A stretch of 32,552 nt of DNA from a bacterium. GTDB taxonomy: Bacteria > Krumholzibacteriota > Krumholzibacteriia > Krumholzibacteriales > Krumholzibacteriaceae. The stretch lies in the NCBI GenBank assembly GCA_020350885.1, contig CP070727.1:2352381-2384932 (forward strand). Reading direction: 5' to 3'. Below, piece after piece: positions 18,556 to 27,300 of the stretch. Below the pieces are notes generated by a model. That model was not told the DNA's origin and did not search any database. It was given only the letters and a program-made list of their open reading frames with translations. The position numbers and the translations under genes were made by a program. Each line of letters begins with the position of its first letter. The first letter of the stretch is position 1.

Positions 18556-18584
18556 TTGACAACATACCGGTAAGGATGTAGGAT
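18556..18584 (+). promoter_or_regulatory. Sigma70-like promoter for the TssK-like operon
   Basis: A perfect TTGACA (18556-18561), a 17-nt spacer and TAGGAT (18579-18584, 4 of 6) lie about 54 nt upstream of the TssK-like ATG. Confidence 0.6.
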
Positions 18585-18637
18585 TTTTTTCCATCCAGCT
18601 TCTGCATGTAAGAGCGGGCTCATAATCGGGAGGATCT

Positions 18638-19699
18638 ATGTCTGATCATGAGATAGAAGACCTAATCGGTGTGAATTGGTTTGATGGGCTGCTTGTAAGA
18701 AGTGAGCACCTCCATCACACCGATAAGCGAACGTCGGCGATGATCTCCGATGCACTCGACCTGAAAGCAAAGCAGCCGGGCATCTTCTATGTCGATAGCA
18801 AATCGATTGTTGCATCGCAGCTCGTAGAGGCGATCAAACTGCGCGTCGGCGAGAGTGAAAACGAGGCGGAGATATATTTCAATGTGCTGAAGCCATTCAA
18901 GGGGATTACACCCGATGGAGGCATCATCGTTGCGATCCCGAACGACAAGGCTGAGATGGGGATACCCTCGACCGACGTTGTGGCAAAGCTGTATAAACGC
19001 AGCGAAGAGTACGTACCGTACCTGATCTGTGTGAAGCAGCAGATGCGCGATGACCTGGTCATGAAGAAACAGTTCAGGCATGCCGAGCCGATTGAATTGG
19101 CATATCCCGGTCTCGAGGTAGAGCTGATAACGCCGGATGCTTTCAGGAGTAATTGCCTCGTCGAATACAGGCAGCATGTGCCTGTTGCGTTATTGGGAGT
19201 CGAAGGCGCCAAGGCCGAGGTCGATGCATCCTATATCCCTCCAGTGACAAGCCTTGCCGTTGTGGAATACTTTGAAACAGGCATGATCGATTCTATGGCC
19301 GCGCTCCTCCGGGGATTGTGCGATGTGACGGCGTCGCACCTTGCGGCGGGAGGTAAGATCTTCCTTTCGGATAGCACCGGTGTGGAGCTGAGAATGAGGT
19401 ACAATCTCTATCAGGTGCTCAATGCCATTCTGCTGGGCAAGTCCGGTATCATAGCCAACATAGCGAGCCTGAGCCCTTTCCGGTTTTTGAGCGAGCTGGT
19501 GTATCCGATAGCTAAATGGTTTGACCAATACTACGAAACTGTCGGGGAGCGCCATTCCTCATTGCAATCCATTTCAAAGATGAGCAAGGGAATCCAGGAT
19601 TTCTCATTCAGTGATATATGTTCCGGTACCGGCGAACTGCTGAAGCAATCGAGAGAATTCATCTTACAAATTCGCGACAGTATCAAAGAAATCGCTTGA
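18638..19699 (+). CDS. TssK-like (T6SS baseplate-adaptor family) protein lacking the C-terminal domain
   Basis: This 353-aa cytoplasmic protein has GGGAGG 4 nt before its ATG. Residues 13-30 (NWFDGLLVRSEHLHHTDK) match the TssK N-terminal motif W-x-x-G-x-x-x-x-x-x-Q/H. Later come DASYIPPVTSL (196-206), the conserved Y/F-I-P-P turn before a helical bundle, and LYQVLNAILL...PFRFLSELVYP (257-290), which parallels the TssK mid-domain. TssK is normally about 440-450 aa; this one ends at the helical part and so appears to lack the C-terminal domain that docks to TssL/TssM. No other T6SS core gene lies here. It is followed 31 nt later by a bitopic ubiquitin-like protein, suggesting a different membrane partner. 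Seen: motifs and length. Inferred: a repurposed adaptor. Confidence 0.7.
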   Translation: MSDHEIEDLIGVNWFDGLLVRSEHLHHTDKRTSAMISDALDLKAKQPGIFYVDSKSIVASQLVEAIKLRVGESENEAEIYFNVLKPFKGITPDGGIIVAIPNDKAEMGIPSTDVVAKLYKRSEEYVPYLICVKQQMRDDLVMKKQFRHAEPIELAYPGLEVELITPDAFRSNCLVEYRQHVPVALLGVEGAKAEVDASYIPPVTSLAVVEYFETGMIDSMAALLRGLCDVTASHLAAGGKIFLSDSTGVELRMRYNLYQVLNAILLGKSGIIANIASLSPFRFLSELVYPIAKWFDQYYETVGERHSSLQSISKMSKGIQDFSFSDICSGTGELLKQSREFILQIRDSIKEIA

Positions 19700-19730
19700 G
19701 CAACCCCTTTTCTTCGGAGTGTCCTGGCGA

Positions 19731-20933
19731 ATGAGTGTAGGCAAAAGTTCATACGTGTTGCGCTTCGGCAAGAAGAAAGAGACCGATATGCTGACGCAGT
19801 TCAATGACAATGAAACGGCGCGTATGAACCTGACGAGAATCATCCCCAAGGCGATCGGTCAGGGGTACCTTCCCGAAAATTGTTCTGCCGACAAGGTCGA
19901 GCTCTTCCATAACGAGAAGATCGTAAACCTCGACCTGTCTCTGAAGGAGCAAGGTATCAAGGAGTACGAGATACTTGTCCTCGAGGATCGATCGGCTTTG
20001 GTCAATCTATCTATCAGATACAAGCCCGATAAGAGCAACGAGATACTGGAAACCGTCGCGGTACGGCCGTTCGAGATACTACGGGACGAGCTCGAGGAAT
20101 TCGGTGAGCAGGTAATAAGAAAGTACAGGTTTTTCGGGCGTAAACCCAAGCCCGGAAAGATCCGCTACCTGCACAACAAACGGAAACTCGATCTGGAGCG
20201 ATCGCTGGCTTCGCAGGGTATCAGAGAAGATATCGAAGTAAGCATGACTCCCGGGATACTATTCGAATGGCCACCCGGTCTCCATTGGCCTCCGGGTCCG
20301 TATACGACGTACTGTATAGCAACCGTTGTCGTGGCCCTCGTGACTGCATTCATACTGTTGTACGTTCATGCATCGGGAAGGAGCTATCGTGTTCATCTGG
20401 CATGCGAGCAGGACTGCACCTTTCGGGATGCCGGGGGCACCGGACATGATAATAATAGTACGGTATCTTTGCCTGTTGGAGATCACACGTTCAAGGTCTA
20501 TCCAAAGGAATTCCCGATATTCGAAGAGGTGATAGAGGTCAAACCGCATATGTTCGGTAGCGATGTCTTGGAGTTCGAACCCGTCTTGAACCCACAGAGC
20601 AGATTCAGGGACCGGATGGTAATCAAGGGCTTTCGGATTATTGCCTGTAACAATGAAACCGGGGACAGGCTTCCAAAGGGGCCGGATGTGAGAATCAATG
20701 GTTTCAGGCACAGCACAAATCATTATAGCGAAGCGATGCTCAATGGAATCGGACTACCTGTCGGTGTCTATGTGATTCGATTCGATTATCCTGATTCACT
20801 TCTTGAACGGATCAATTTCGGCGGTAACTGGAGGTATCTCACCGGGCAGGAATCGGATTTCCTTTTCGATTTGAACGACCGGGCTTTCCTGCAAGAAAAG
20901 AATATCACTTTCTACTATTCGATGGCTCGATAA
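19731..20933 (+). CDS. Bitopic membrane protein with two tandem ubiquitin-like (beta-grasp) domains
   Basis: The ATG at 19731 is preferred (CGGAG about 11 nt upstream) to a GTG at 19719; the product is 400 aa. Residues of about 5-86 and 88-163 each carry a ubiquitin-like pattern and repeat one another: FHNEKIVNLDLSLKEQGI in the first and LHNKRKLDLERSLASQGI in the second. They recall the EsaB/YukD ubiquitin-like proteins of type VII systems. A Trp/Pro-rich stretch (WPPGLHWPPGP) precedes one membrane segment (about 181-204). The remaining 195 residues, beta-rich with a PEGA-like start, should be periplasmic. The architecture puts the ubiquitin-like domains in the cytoplasm next to the TssK-like protein. 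I know of no family with this exact arrangement. Confidence 0.65.
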   Translation: MSVGKSSYVLRFGKKKETDMLTQFNDNETARMNLTRIIPKAIGQGYLPENCSADKVELFHNEKIVNLDLSLKEQGIKEYEILVLEDRSALVNLSIRYKPDKSNEILETVAVRPFEILRDELEEFGEQVIRKYRFFGRKPKPGKIRYLHNKRKLDLERSLASQGIREDIEVSMTPGILFEWPPGLHWPPGPYTTYCIATVVVALVTAFILLYVHASGRSYRVHLACEQDCTFRDAGGTGHDNNSTVSLPVGDHTFKVYPKEFPIFEEVIEVKPHMFGSDVLEFEPVLNPQSRFRDRMVIKGFRIIACNNETGDRLPKGPDVRINGFRHSTNHYSEAMLNGIGLPVGVYVIRFDYPDSLLERINFGGNWRYLTGQESDFLFDLNDRAFLQEKNITFYYSMAR

Positions 20934-20945
20934 GGAGGCTTTCCA

Positions 20946-22205
20946 ATGAGACACGCAGGCGTCACACGTGTCCCGCACAGAAATATTCTGCTACTTCTTC
21001 CTGTCATAGCCCTGACATCGCTGCTGTGCCTGTCGGGTGAAGTGGCCGGGTCTGCGTTCAGCCCTCCGGAGGGAGGTTCATACGATCTCGATGATATCCA
21101 TGAATTATACTACGAGAAGGGAAGAACCGAGGAGGCGATACAGCTCCTCACGGAGGCGATCAATGCGGGGAAGATCCGTTATACGCGGAGCAATCTGCAG
21201 GGTATCGTCTTGAAGATACTGAAAAGTTATTTCGAAGACCCCCAGAAGGATGCGACTCCTTTTTCTGAGCTCGTCTACAGGGTAATGAACAAGCAGCACA
21301 TGAAAACGATCGACGATTATTTCCGGGGCTCTTCAAGACTCTATCCGGACGTGGAAAAAGCGATCAAGAGGTGGAAAACGCCGAAAACAATCAAAGTGAA
21401 ACCGGAGGAGGCCGAGATCGAGGTCGGTAAGGCACAAACATTCGAAGTGATTTTTAAAAATGATAAGGGTGCCCCTCTTGACGACATAGAGCTTCAGTGC
21501 GCCGTTATGCCTCAAGAGAATGGGATCTTTTATAGAAAGAACAACCGGTTCGAGGCCACAAAGCCCGGTGACGTAAGCCTTCAGTTTGCAGCAAAGGATT
21601 ATATGCACGTAAGTGCAGTGGTCAAGATTACCGTAACCGGCTCCCTTCCGGTCGAGAAGCCGCCCCTGGGGGATATCGATATCAAAGGATTCAAGCCTAC
21701 CAAGGGCATAGTGGGCACCGAGGTGACCATATACGGCGAGAACTTCGGCGACGGGCCGTACGATAATTATCGGGTGGATTTCGGCGGCACCGGCGCCAAG
21801 GTCAAAGAGGGATCGAATACGGTACTGAAGGTTCTCGTTCCGGCGGGGGCAAAGGAGGGACCGATCAGCATCACGGCCGAAGACGGACGGAAAGCCGCAT
21901 CGGTAGTACCATTCACCTTCATCGGATATGACGACCCCTCGCTACAATGTCCTTCCAAGATGCCGTTGATAATCAGTGCATTGGTTTGCGTGGGGACGGG
22001 TGTCGGTGCGATAGTCACCGAGGAGGACACGCAGGTTGCACTGGGGTCCGTGGCGGGGGCCACCGCGATCGCTACGGGATACCTGCTCTACCGCTATACC
22101 AAGAAGAAGAAGGAATGCATGGAAGCGGTAAAGGAGCATCGTCCCGATCTCGGATTGATCATCGAGCGGGATTATAGGGGAGTGCTGTTGGTATTCAGAT
22201 TCTGA
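20946..22205 (+). CDS. Envelope protein with TPR-like, Ig-like (BIG2) and IPT/TIG domains and C-terminal membrane segments
   Basis: A strong AAGGAGG lies 7 nt before the ATG, 12 nt after the preceding stop; the product is 419 aa. A signal peptide or anchor (about 12-36) leads into a helical TPR-like region (about 45-135, YYEKGRTEEAIQLLTEAINAG). About 148-232 looks like a bacterial Ig domain (VKPEEAEIEVGKAQTFEV), and about 245-327 is an IPT/TIG domain (IKGFKPTKGIVGTEVTIYGENFG). Two Gly/Ala-rich hydrophobic segments (about 340-357 and 365-384) precede a short charged tail. It would span or line the periplasm as the third member of the TssK-like operon. The function is not known. Confidence 0.65.
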   Translation: MRHAGVTRVPHRNILLLLPVIALTSLLCLSGEVAGSAFSPPEGGSYDLDDIHELYYEKGRTEEAIQLLTEAINAGKIRYTRSNLQGIVLKILKSYFEDPQKDATPFSELVYRVMNKQHMKTIDDYFRGSSRLYPDVEKAIKRWKTPKTIKVKPEEAEIEVGKAQTFEVIFKNDKGAPLDDIELQCAVMPQENGIFYRKNNRFEATKPGDVSLQFAAKDYMHVSAVVKITVTGSLPVEKPPLGDIDIKGFKPTKGIVGTEVTIYGENFGDGPYDNYRVDFGGTGAKVKEGSNTVLKVLVPAGAKEGPISITAEDGRKAASVVPFTFIGYDDPSLQCPSKMPLIISALVCVGTGVGAIVTEEDTQVALGSVAGATAIATGYLLYRYTKKKKECMEAVKEHRPDLGLIIERDYRGVLLVFRF

Positions 22206-22247
22206 TACCTGATACATCAGGTAATTCGATCAGTAATAACGGCGGAT

Positions 22248-22284
22248 GGGGAGCGGATCTGATTGGAGCTGCTTCCCTTTTTTT
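22248..22284 (+). terminator. Rho-independent terminator of the TssK-like operon
   Basis: GGGGAGC (22248-22254) pairs with GCTTCCC (22271-22277; one G-U pair), followed directly by seven T (22278-22284). It lies 43 nt after the last gene of the operon. A second small palindrome (CCTGA/TCAGG, 22208-22221) immediately after the stop has no T tract. Confidence 0.6.
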
Positions 22285-22294
22285 CGCTTGCGAT

Positions 22295-23098
22295 TTACCG
22301 TAGTAGAACCATCTTGCGGGTCTCGATGAACGAACCCACCCGGAGCCGGTAGAAGTAGATACCGCTTGCTGTCTGCCGACCGCTGCCGTCCGTGCCGTTC
22401 CAGACTTCCCGGTGCTCTCCTGTCCCCCGTTTACCGTCGATCAGGGTACGCACGAGACCTCCCGAGGCGTCGAACACCTCGAGCGAGACATGGGCCGGCT
22501 CGGTGAGCCGGAAGCCGATCGTCGTCAACGGATTGAACGGATTGGGATAGTTCTGGTAGAGGGCAACCGGTACTACAGAGGGGTGGTCCGCATCAGTGGC
22601 TACCTCACGAAGCATGCTGATGAAATCCACTTCCAGGTTTCCGCCGCTGACCGCTTCGAAATCAATCAAGTACGAGGGAAATGTAAGGGTTACAAAGCTG
22701 CTCCCGGCAGCATACACCCAGTCGTCTCAGTCGTAGCCGTACCCGGTGAAGCTGAATGTTATCGTCTCGGGCAATCCACCGAACGGCTGTGGGGTGAAGG
22801 TCATCTGCAGATTGTACGGTGTCCCAGCGTCACCACGGCATTTCGCTACAACCCTGTATATGCCGGCGTCTGGGACGGGGTTTGAGTACTCGGTCCATTC
22901 ATCCGTAACGTCCAGGCCGATCAGCATATAGCCGCCGCTGCAGCCGTCGCCGGGCACAGACTGGATGAGCGTTCCGCCGATATCGTTGTAGTCGATATAC
23001 GATTCCGCCTCCATTGTAATGGTCTGCGCCCTGATCGCCGTCGGAACTGAGATGAGAATTGCTGCCATACAGGTGAGAGCTATGCACCCCGTTTTCAT
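22295..23098 (-). pseudogene. CBM6-like secreted protein with FlgD-like C-terminal domain, interrupted by an in-frame TGA
   Basis: The frame starts at an ATG with GGGAGGT 5 nt upstream and a signal peptide (ending AIRAQ). From about residue 25 it matches the CBM6 pattern: ITMEAESYIDYNDIGG, DEWTEYSNPVPDAGIYRVV. A TGA at 22727-22729 follows FTGYGYD; the same frame then continues DDWVYAAGSSFVTLTF ... GNLEVDFISM, the expected second half of a CBM6 domain, then an NYPNPFNPLTTIGF FlgD-like domain and a RKMVLLR tail. Both halves sit in one frame with no gap, so this is a single gene with one nonsense codon rather than two genes. A TGG-to-TGA change, sequence error or readthrough are all possible. 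Intact, it would be a carbohydrate-binding secreted protein of 267 aa. Confidence 0.75.
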
Positions 23099-23125
23099 AG
23101 ACGACCTCCCGCTAAAGACTTACTA

Positions 23126-23155
23126 ATATTAACAGAAATTTCACCGGTTGGTCAA
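23126..23155 (-). promoter_or_regulatory. Sigma70-like promoter for the CBM6-like gene
   Basis: On the minus strand TTGACC (23150-23155), an 18-nt spacer and TAATAT (23126-23131) lie about 28 nt upstream of the ATG. Confidence 0.45.
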
Positions 23156-23177
23156 GATGTTACCTTGCTTCATGTGC

Positions 23178-23208
23178 CCGGCAGCAGCTCGGGATCAAAC
23201 GCTGCCGG
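23178..23208 (-). terminator. Stem-loop just after the beta-helix gene
   Basis: CCGGCAGC (23178-23185) and GCTGCCGG (23201-23208) form a perfect 8-bp GC-rich stem with a 15-nt loop, 2 nt after the beta-helix stop. No T tract follows on either strand, so it may slow 3'-end decay rather than terminate by itself. Confidence 0.4.
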
Positions 23209-23209
23209 T

Positions 23210-24385
23210 CTACCTGAAGCCCGATTTGATCCTCCCCCAGCTTCGCTTCTCGTTCTCGGTGGTACCGCAACTGCTGGGGAGCGCGCCGACAAGCTGGCAG
23301 AAGAGACCACCGGGATGGTTGGGGGGAAGACACGGTGAGTCACTCTGGAGGTAGTAGTTACCCGAGCCGGGTGTACCGCAGAACTGGGGGTCGAGGAAGA
23401 TATTGAAGCCTTCGTCCGTGACACCGGGTGGTAGTTCGTCGCCTGCGGTATTGCCGAAGATATCGTTGCAGCCGATTACGGCGGACGGTCCCTGCTCGAT
23501 GCTCAGCCAGTATCCCCAGTTGAAGGCGAGAATGCTCCTGTGCATGGCGAGGGAGGAGTTGCCGTAGATGCATATCCCGGCGCCGTCCGGCGCCTCGTTT
23601 CTGGCGATGGTACAGCGGGTGATCGTTGCCGCTGCGTTGTTGTAGTAGGCGATGCCGCCCCCTCTCGCACCGGCTGTGTTATCCGAGATAACGCAGCCCT
23701 CCACGGTCAGCGGGCAGAGGGAGAATGCGATCGCGCCGCCGTTTTGTACGGCGCTGTTGCCATGTAATACGCAATTCCTGATCACTGAGCTTACGGAGTT
23801 GCAGCAAAGTGCGATCGCGCCGCCGAAAACGCTTGCTGTATTTCCGGAGAAGGTGCAGTTCTCTACGAGGGTGACGTACCCGTTTCCGCAGCTATAGATG
23901 GCGCCGCCGTAGCTTGCCTCGTTGTTCAGGAAGATGCAGTTGGAGATCGTATCTCCCGATATATGGTTGAAGTAACCTCCGCCCGTGTAATCACCGAACG
24001 GCGGGGCCTGCCCGCCCGTTATCGTGAAGCCCTCCACGGTGATATGGTTCATCCCCTGAACGTATATCGTCCGGTTCTGGTATTCGGCGTCGAGTATCGT
24101 GGCATCGGGACCGGTTTCGCTCCTCAAGGTGATGTGATGTTTCCGCTCTAGGAAACGGATGAAGCCCTTCTCCGTGCCGCCTCCCTGATTGGACCATGTG
24201 AAATGTCCGGGGCCGACGAGCACCGTATCACCCGCGGCCGACGAATCGATTGCAGCCTGCACCGTTGCTGCATCGCCCGTTCCATCGAATGTTACCAGCC
24301 AGGTGCGGGCCACACCCCGATCGCTGAATGCCAGGGAGAATATGCATGCAAGTATCAGTAGCGGTGTATGACGAATCTTTCTCAC
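23210..24385 (-). CDS. Secreted right-handed beta-helix protein with a short basic C-terminal tail
   Basis: This 391-aa protein has a GTG start 9 nt after the subtilase stop and no clear ribosome-binding site, which suggests coupling. A signal peptide (about 1-27) precedes an N-terminal ladder of the form AAIDSSAAGDTVLVGPG. Parallel beta-helix repeats follow (about 95-330; NCIFLNNEASYGGAIY, NCTFSGNTASVFGGAIA, GCVISDNTAGARGGGIA). Near the end a cysteine pair and GALPSSCG lead into an EKRSWGRIKSGFR tail instead of the FlgD-like domain of the neighbours. Beta-helix proteins of this type often bind or cleave polysaccharides, but no catalytic residues are assignable. Confidence 0.8.
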   Translation of the reverse strand: MRKIRHTPLLILACIFSLAFSDRGVARTWLVTFDGTGDAATVQAAIDSSAAGDTVLVGPGHFTWSNQGGGTEKGFIRFLERKHHITLRSETGPDATILDAEYQNRTIYVQGMNHITVEGFTITGGQAPPFGDYTGGGYFNHISGDTISNCIFLNNEASYGGAIYSCGNGYVTLVENCTFSGNTASVFGGAIALCCNSVSSVIRNCVLHGNSAVQNGGAIAFSLCPLTVEGCVISDNTAGARGGGIAYYNNAAATITRCTIARNEAPDGAGICIYGNSSLAMHRSILAFNWGYWLSIEQGPSAVIGCNDIFGNTAGDELPPGVTDEGFNIFLDPQFCGTPGSGNYYLQSDSPCLPPNHPGGLFCQLVGALPSSCGTTENEKRSWGRIKSGFR

Positions 24386-24394
24386 AATACATTT

Positions 24395-27300
24395 CTACCG
24401 CAGCAGCACCATCTTCTTCGTTTCTCTGAACGGGCCCGCCGCCAGACTGTAGAAATAGATTCCGCTGGCGACATTTCTGCCGGAACCGTCCCGTCCGTGC
24501 CAGATCTCGACGTGGTTACCCGCGTCGCGCCGTTCATCGACGAGCGTCCGTACGAGCCTTCCTGCGACATCGTAGATCCGGAGCGATACATGACAGTCGC
24601 TGCCGATCGAGAATGAAATTCTCGTCACCGGATTGAACGGGTTGGGATAGTTCTGCCCCAGACGATAGACATACCGTGGTGTTTCGTCGCCATCGCCCGT
24701 CACGCTCTTGATCGTGAAGAGGCTGTCGCTCACATCTTCCCCCGTGAGAAGCGAAGGATCGTAGGCAACGACACGCACCAGGCACGAATCGGATTCCACC
24801 GCCGGGGCGACCCACTGGTACAGCGAATCGTTCGGTTCACCGCCTGCGATGAGAGAGTAGCCGCCTCCCCCGTCATCCGAATAATAGATGCTCACCGAAT
24901 CGACGCCCCTGTTGTCCGTTGCGATCCATTGGATATTGATCGTATCGCCCGGTTCGAAAACCTCGCCGCCGTTCGGGTAGGCAACCGTAACCGTCGGCGG
25001 GATGGTGTCGGGGCCGGCCGAGCAGTCTCCCGCCTGGTTCGAGTACCCCCCGCCGTAGCCCGAGAGGTTGACGGCCGAGACGCGGTAGTACCAGCAGCCC
25101 GATACGGGCGTGTGATCGAATGTGTTTTGGGCGGGTGTGGTGGAGCCGACAAAGACGGTGTCGCTCGGGAGGAAACCGTCGGCGGTATCGCCGTAAATGG
25201 CGTAGTAATCCAGGCCGCCCGGGAGCTGACTGTCCCAGGTGAGCCGTATCGTCGTATCATTTACGGCCGAGGCGGAGAGGTTCTGTATGTACTCGGGTGC
25301 CGCCATCACGGCTCCCGGTCCGCCGAAGGCACCCTGATCCGCCCTCGAGCCGTCGGGATCGCCGGCACCTGCCGGATCGCCCGTATCGATGCCCCCGGAA
25401 TGCACCAGGAGGTGGTAGTCGAGGGCGGTGGTATCGGCATAGTGAGGGTTTCTGCTCGTGTTCGTTGTATCGGGCGTGACACCGAAGACATCATCAGGGA
25501 AGTTACCGAAGCAGTTGTTGTACTGGTATGTGAGGTTCGTGAGGCTGTTCGCCTGAAAGCCGTACTTCAGGCCGTAGGTGATGAGATTGTTTTTCATTAC
25601 GAGTGATACGACGCTCACGATAAAGACGTTGCCGCCGCCGAAGGTTCCATAGTTCCTGTCGACGGTGTTGTTCGAGATTTCGCCCCACACGCTGTCGGCA
25701 TAGATGCCGCCGCCGAAGAGAGATGACTCGTTCAGGGCGACGATCGAGTTTTCGATTCCCAGGTTCTCGGCACGGTGGTTTATTCCCCCTCCTCCTCCAA
25801 CCGCAGTATTCTCCAGGATAACTGCTCGATCTATCTCGAGCGAGGAGTGATCGGAATGGATTCCTCCACCGGTGTCGAGGCAATCGTGCAAGAGGATGGA
25901 ATCACCAGTGACCGTTGCAGTGCAGAGCCTGAGGTAGATGCCGCCGCCCTGATTATAACCGTCGTTATCCGTGATCACGTTGTCTTCGAGGGAGACGGTT
26001 GCGTGGAGCGCGTAGATACCGCCGCCCGCCTTTGTACCCGTGAATTCCGCATGCGGAGCGGAGCCCTCGATACGGTTGCCGTTGATGGTGGCACTGCACT
26101 GGTAGAGATAGATGCCGCCGCCGCTCTGGGCCTCGGCGCCGGTGATCGAGTTGTCCTCGATCGTCACGTCGCCGTCGTAACAGGCGATCGCTCCGCCGCC
26201 GCTGAAGTTCATGACGGTTGTCGCACCACAGTTGGTGAAGGTGTTATCCCTGATAACCGGCGAGGAGCTGTAGCTGAAGATGCCCCCGCCATAGGTTCCG
26301 GGCAGGGGAAGGGAGGCCGATTGGCCGGTACCGTTTTCCAGCGTGAATCCCTCGATGCCGCATGCGCCTCCGCCGATGTTCATGAACGAGACGATTCCTC
26401 CGCTGGACTTGATCGTCGTCACGTACGTATCGGGATCCCTTACGGTAAAGGTGGAATCCCAGCCCCCGAGGAGATACAGGGGTGATTCGACGAGCACGAA
26501 CTCGGTATAGGTGGCTGTGGCAACCTGCACGGTGTCGTCCGGGTCGGCCGCATCGACGGCCGCCTCGATGGTATGTGCCGCCCATTCCGGGAGTGTGTAC
26601 GGATGGATGTTCCCTCCGGACGGCGACACATAACGGTACCTCCCCTTGATGGTGAAGTCGGCATCACTCGCATCGAAAGCGCAAACCTGCCCGCCCGAGT
26701 ATGCGGCGACCTTCACACGCGTCGTTACGACCGGTATGTTGGGGACGGTCCAGAGATAGGAGCTCGTGCCGGTAATGCCCGTAACGATCGTATCCGGATA
26801 GCTGAAACCACCGTCGATGCTCAAGAATATGCTGAATGAATCCGGTGCTGTCGTGCCTCCTGTCGTCCACGTGATGGAATGGTCGTAGCCGACCTCCCAG
26901 ACTTCACCTCCGTTCGGGCTATCGACGGTGATGCTCGCATCGATTCCCGTCGTGGCGGCCAGGATCCGCAGTTTTCCCCATCCCCACGTGTTGTTGTAGA
27001 CGAAGCCGGTATATGCATCGGTGGCGGCTGTCGATGTCATCCGGTAGGCTACCTGTGCCATCGATGCGGCCGGAAAGGCTTGCTGCACGAGTGCGGCCGC
27101 TCCGGCCGTATGGGGCGCCGCCGCACTGGTTCCGCCGAATATATCGTAGCTTCCGAGCGGATAACTACTCCCGCCCTGGTGCGTCAATGTCGAGTAGACA
27201 TCGTAGTTGCCGGGTGAGGCGATATCGAGCACCTGGTGGCCGTCTATCCGTGCACCCCTTCCGCTGAAACTGCTGATCTCACCCGGGTCTATGGAGCCTC

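Larger units (their letters stand above)
18292..18637 (-). other. Divergent intergenic region (346 nt) between the envelope operon and the TssK-like operon
   Basis: No gene is evident. It holds a candidate promoter on each strand and two short inverted repeats: CGATA-N5-TATCG at 18370-18384, overlapping the region upstream of the minus-strand -35, and GTTACT-G-AGTAAC at 18455-18467. They lie where a shared regulator of both operons could bind, though repeats of this size also occur by chance. Confidence 0.6.

Noticed and set aside
18638..22205. A complete type VI secretion system
   Set aside because: No TssB/TssC sheath, Hcp, VgrG, ClpV, TssJ, TssL or TssM genes are visible; only a TssK-like protein is present.
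22727..22729. Selenocysteine or recoded TGA
   Set aside because: No selenoprotein family context, no bacterial SECIS-like hairpin was evident just downstream, and TGA ends other genes here.
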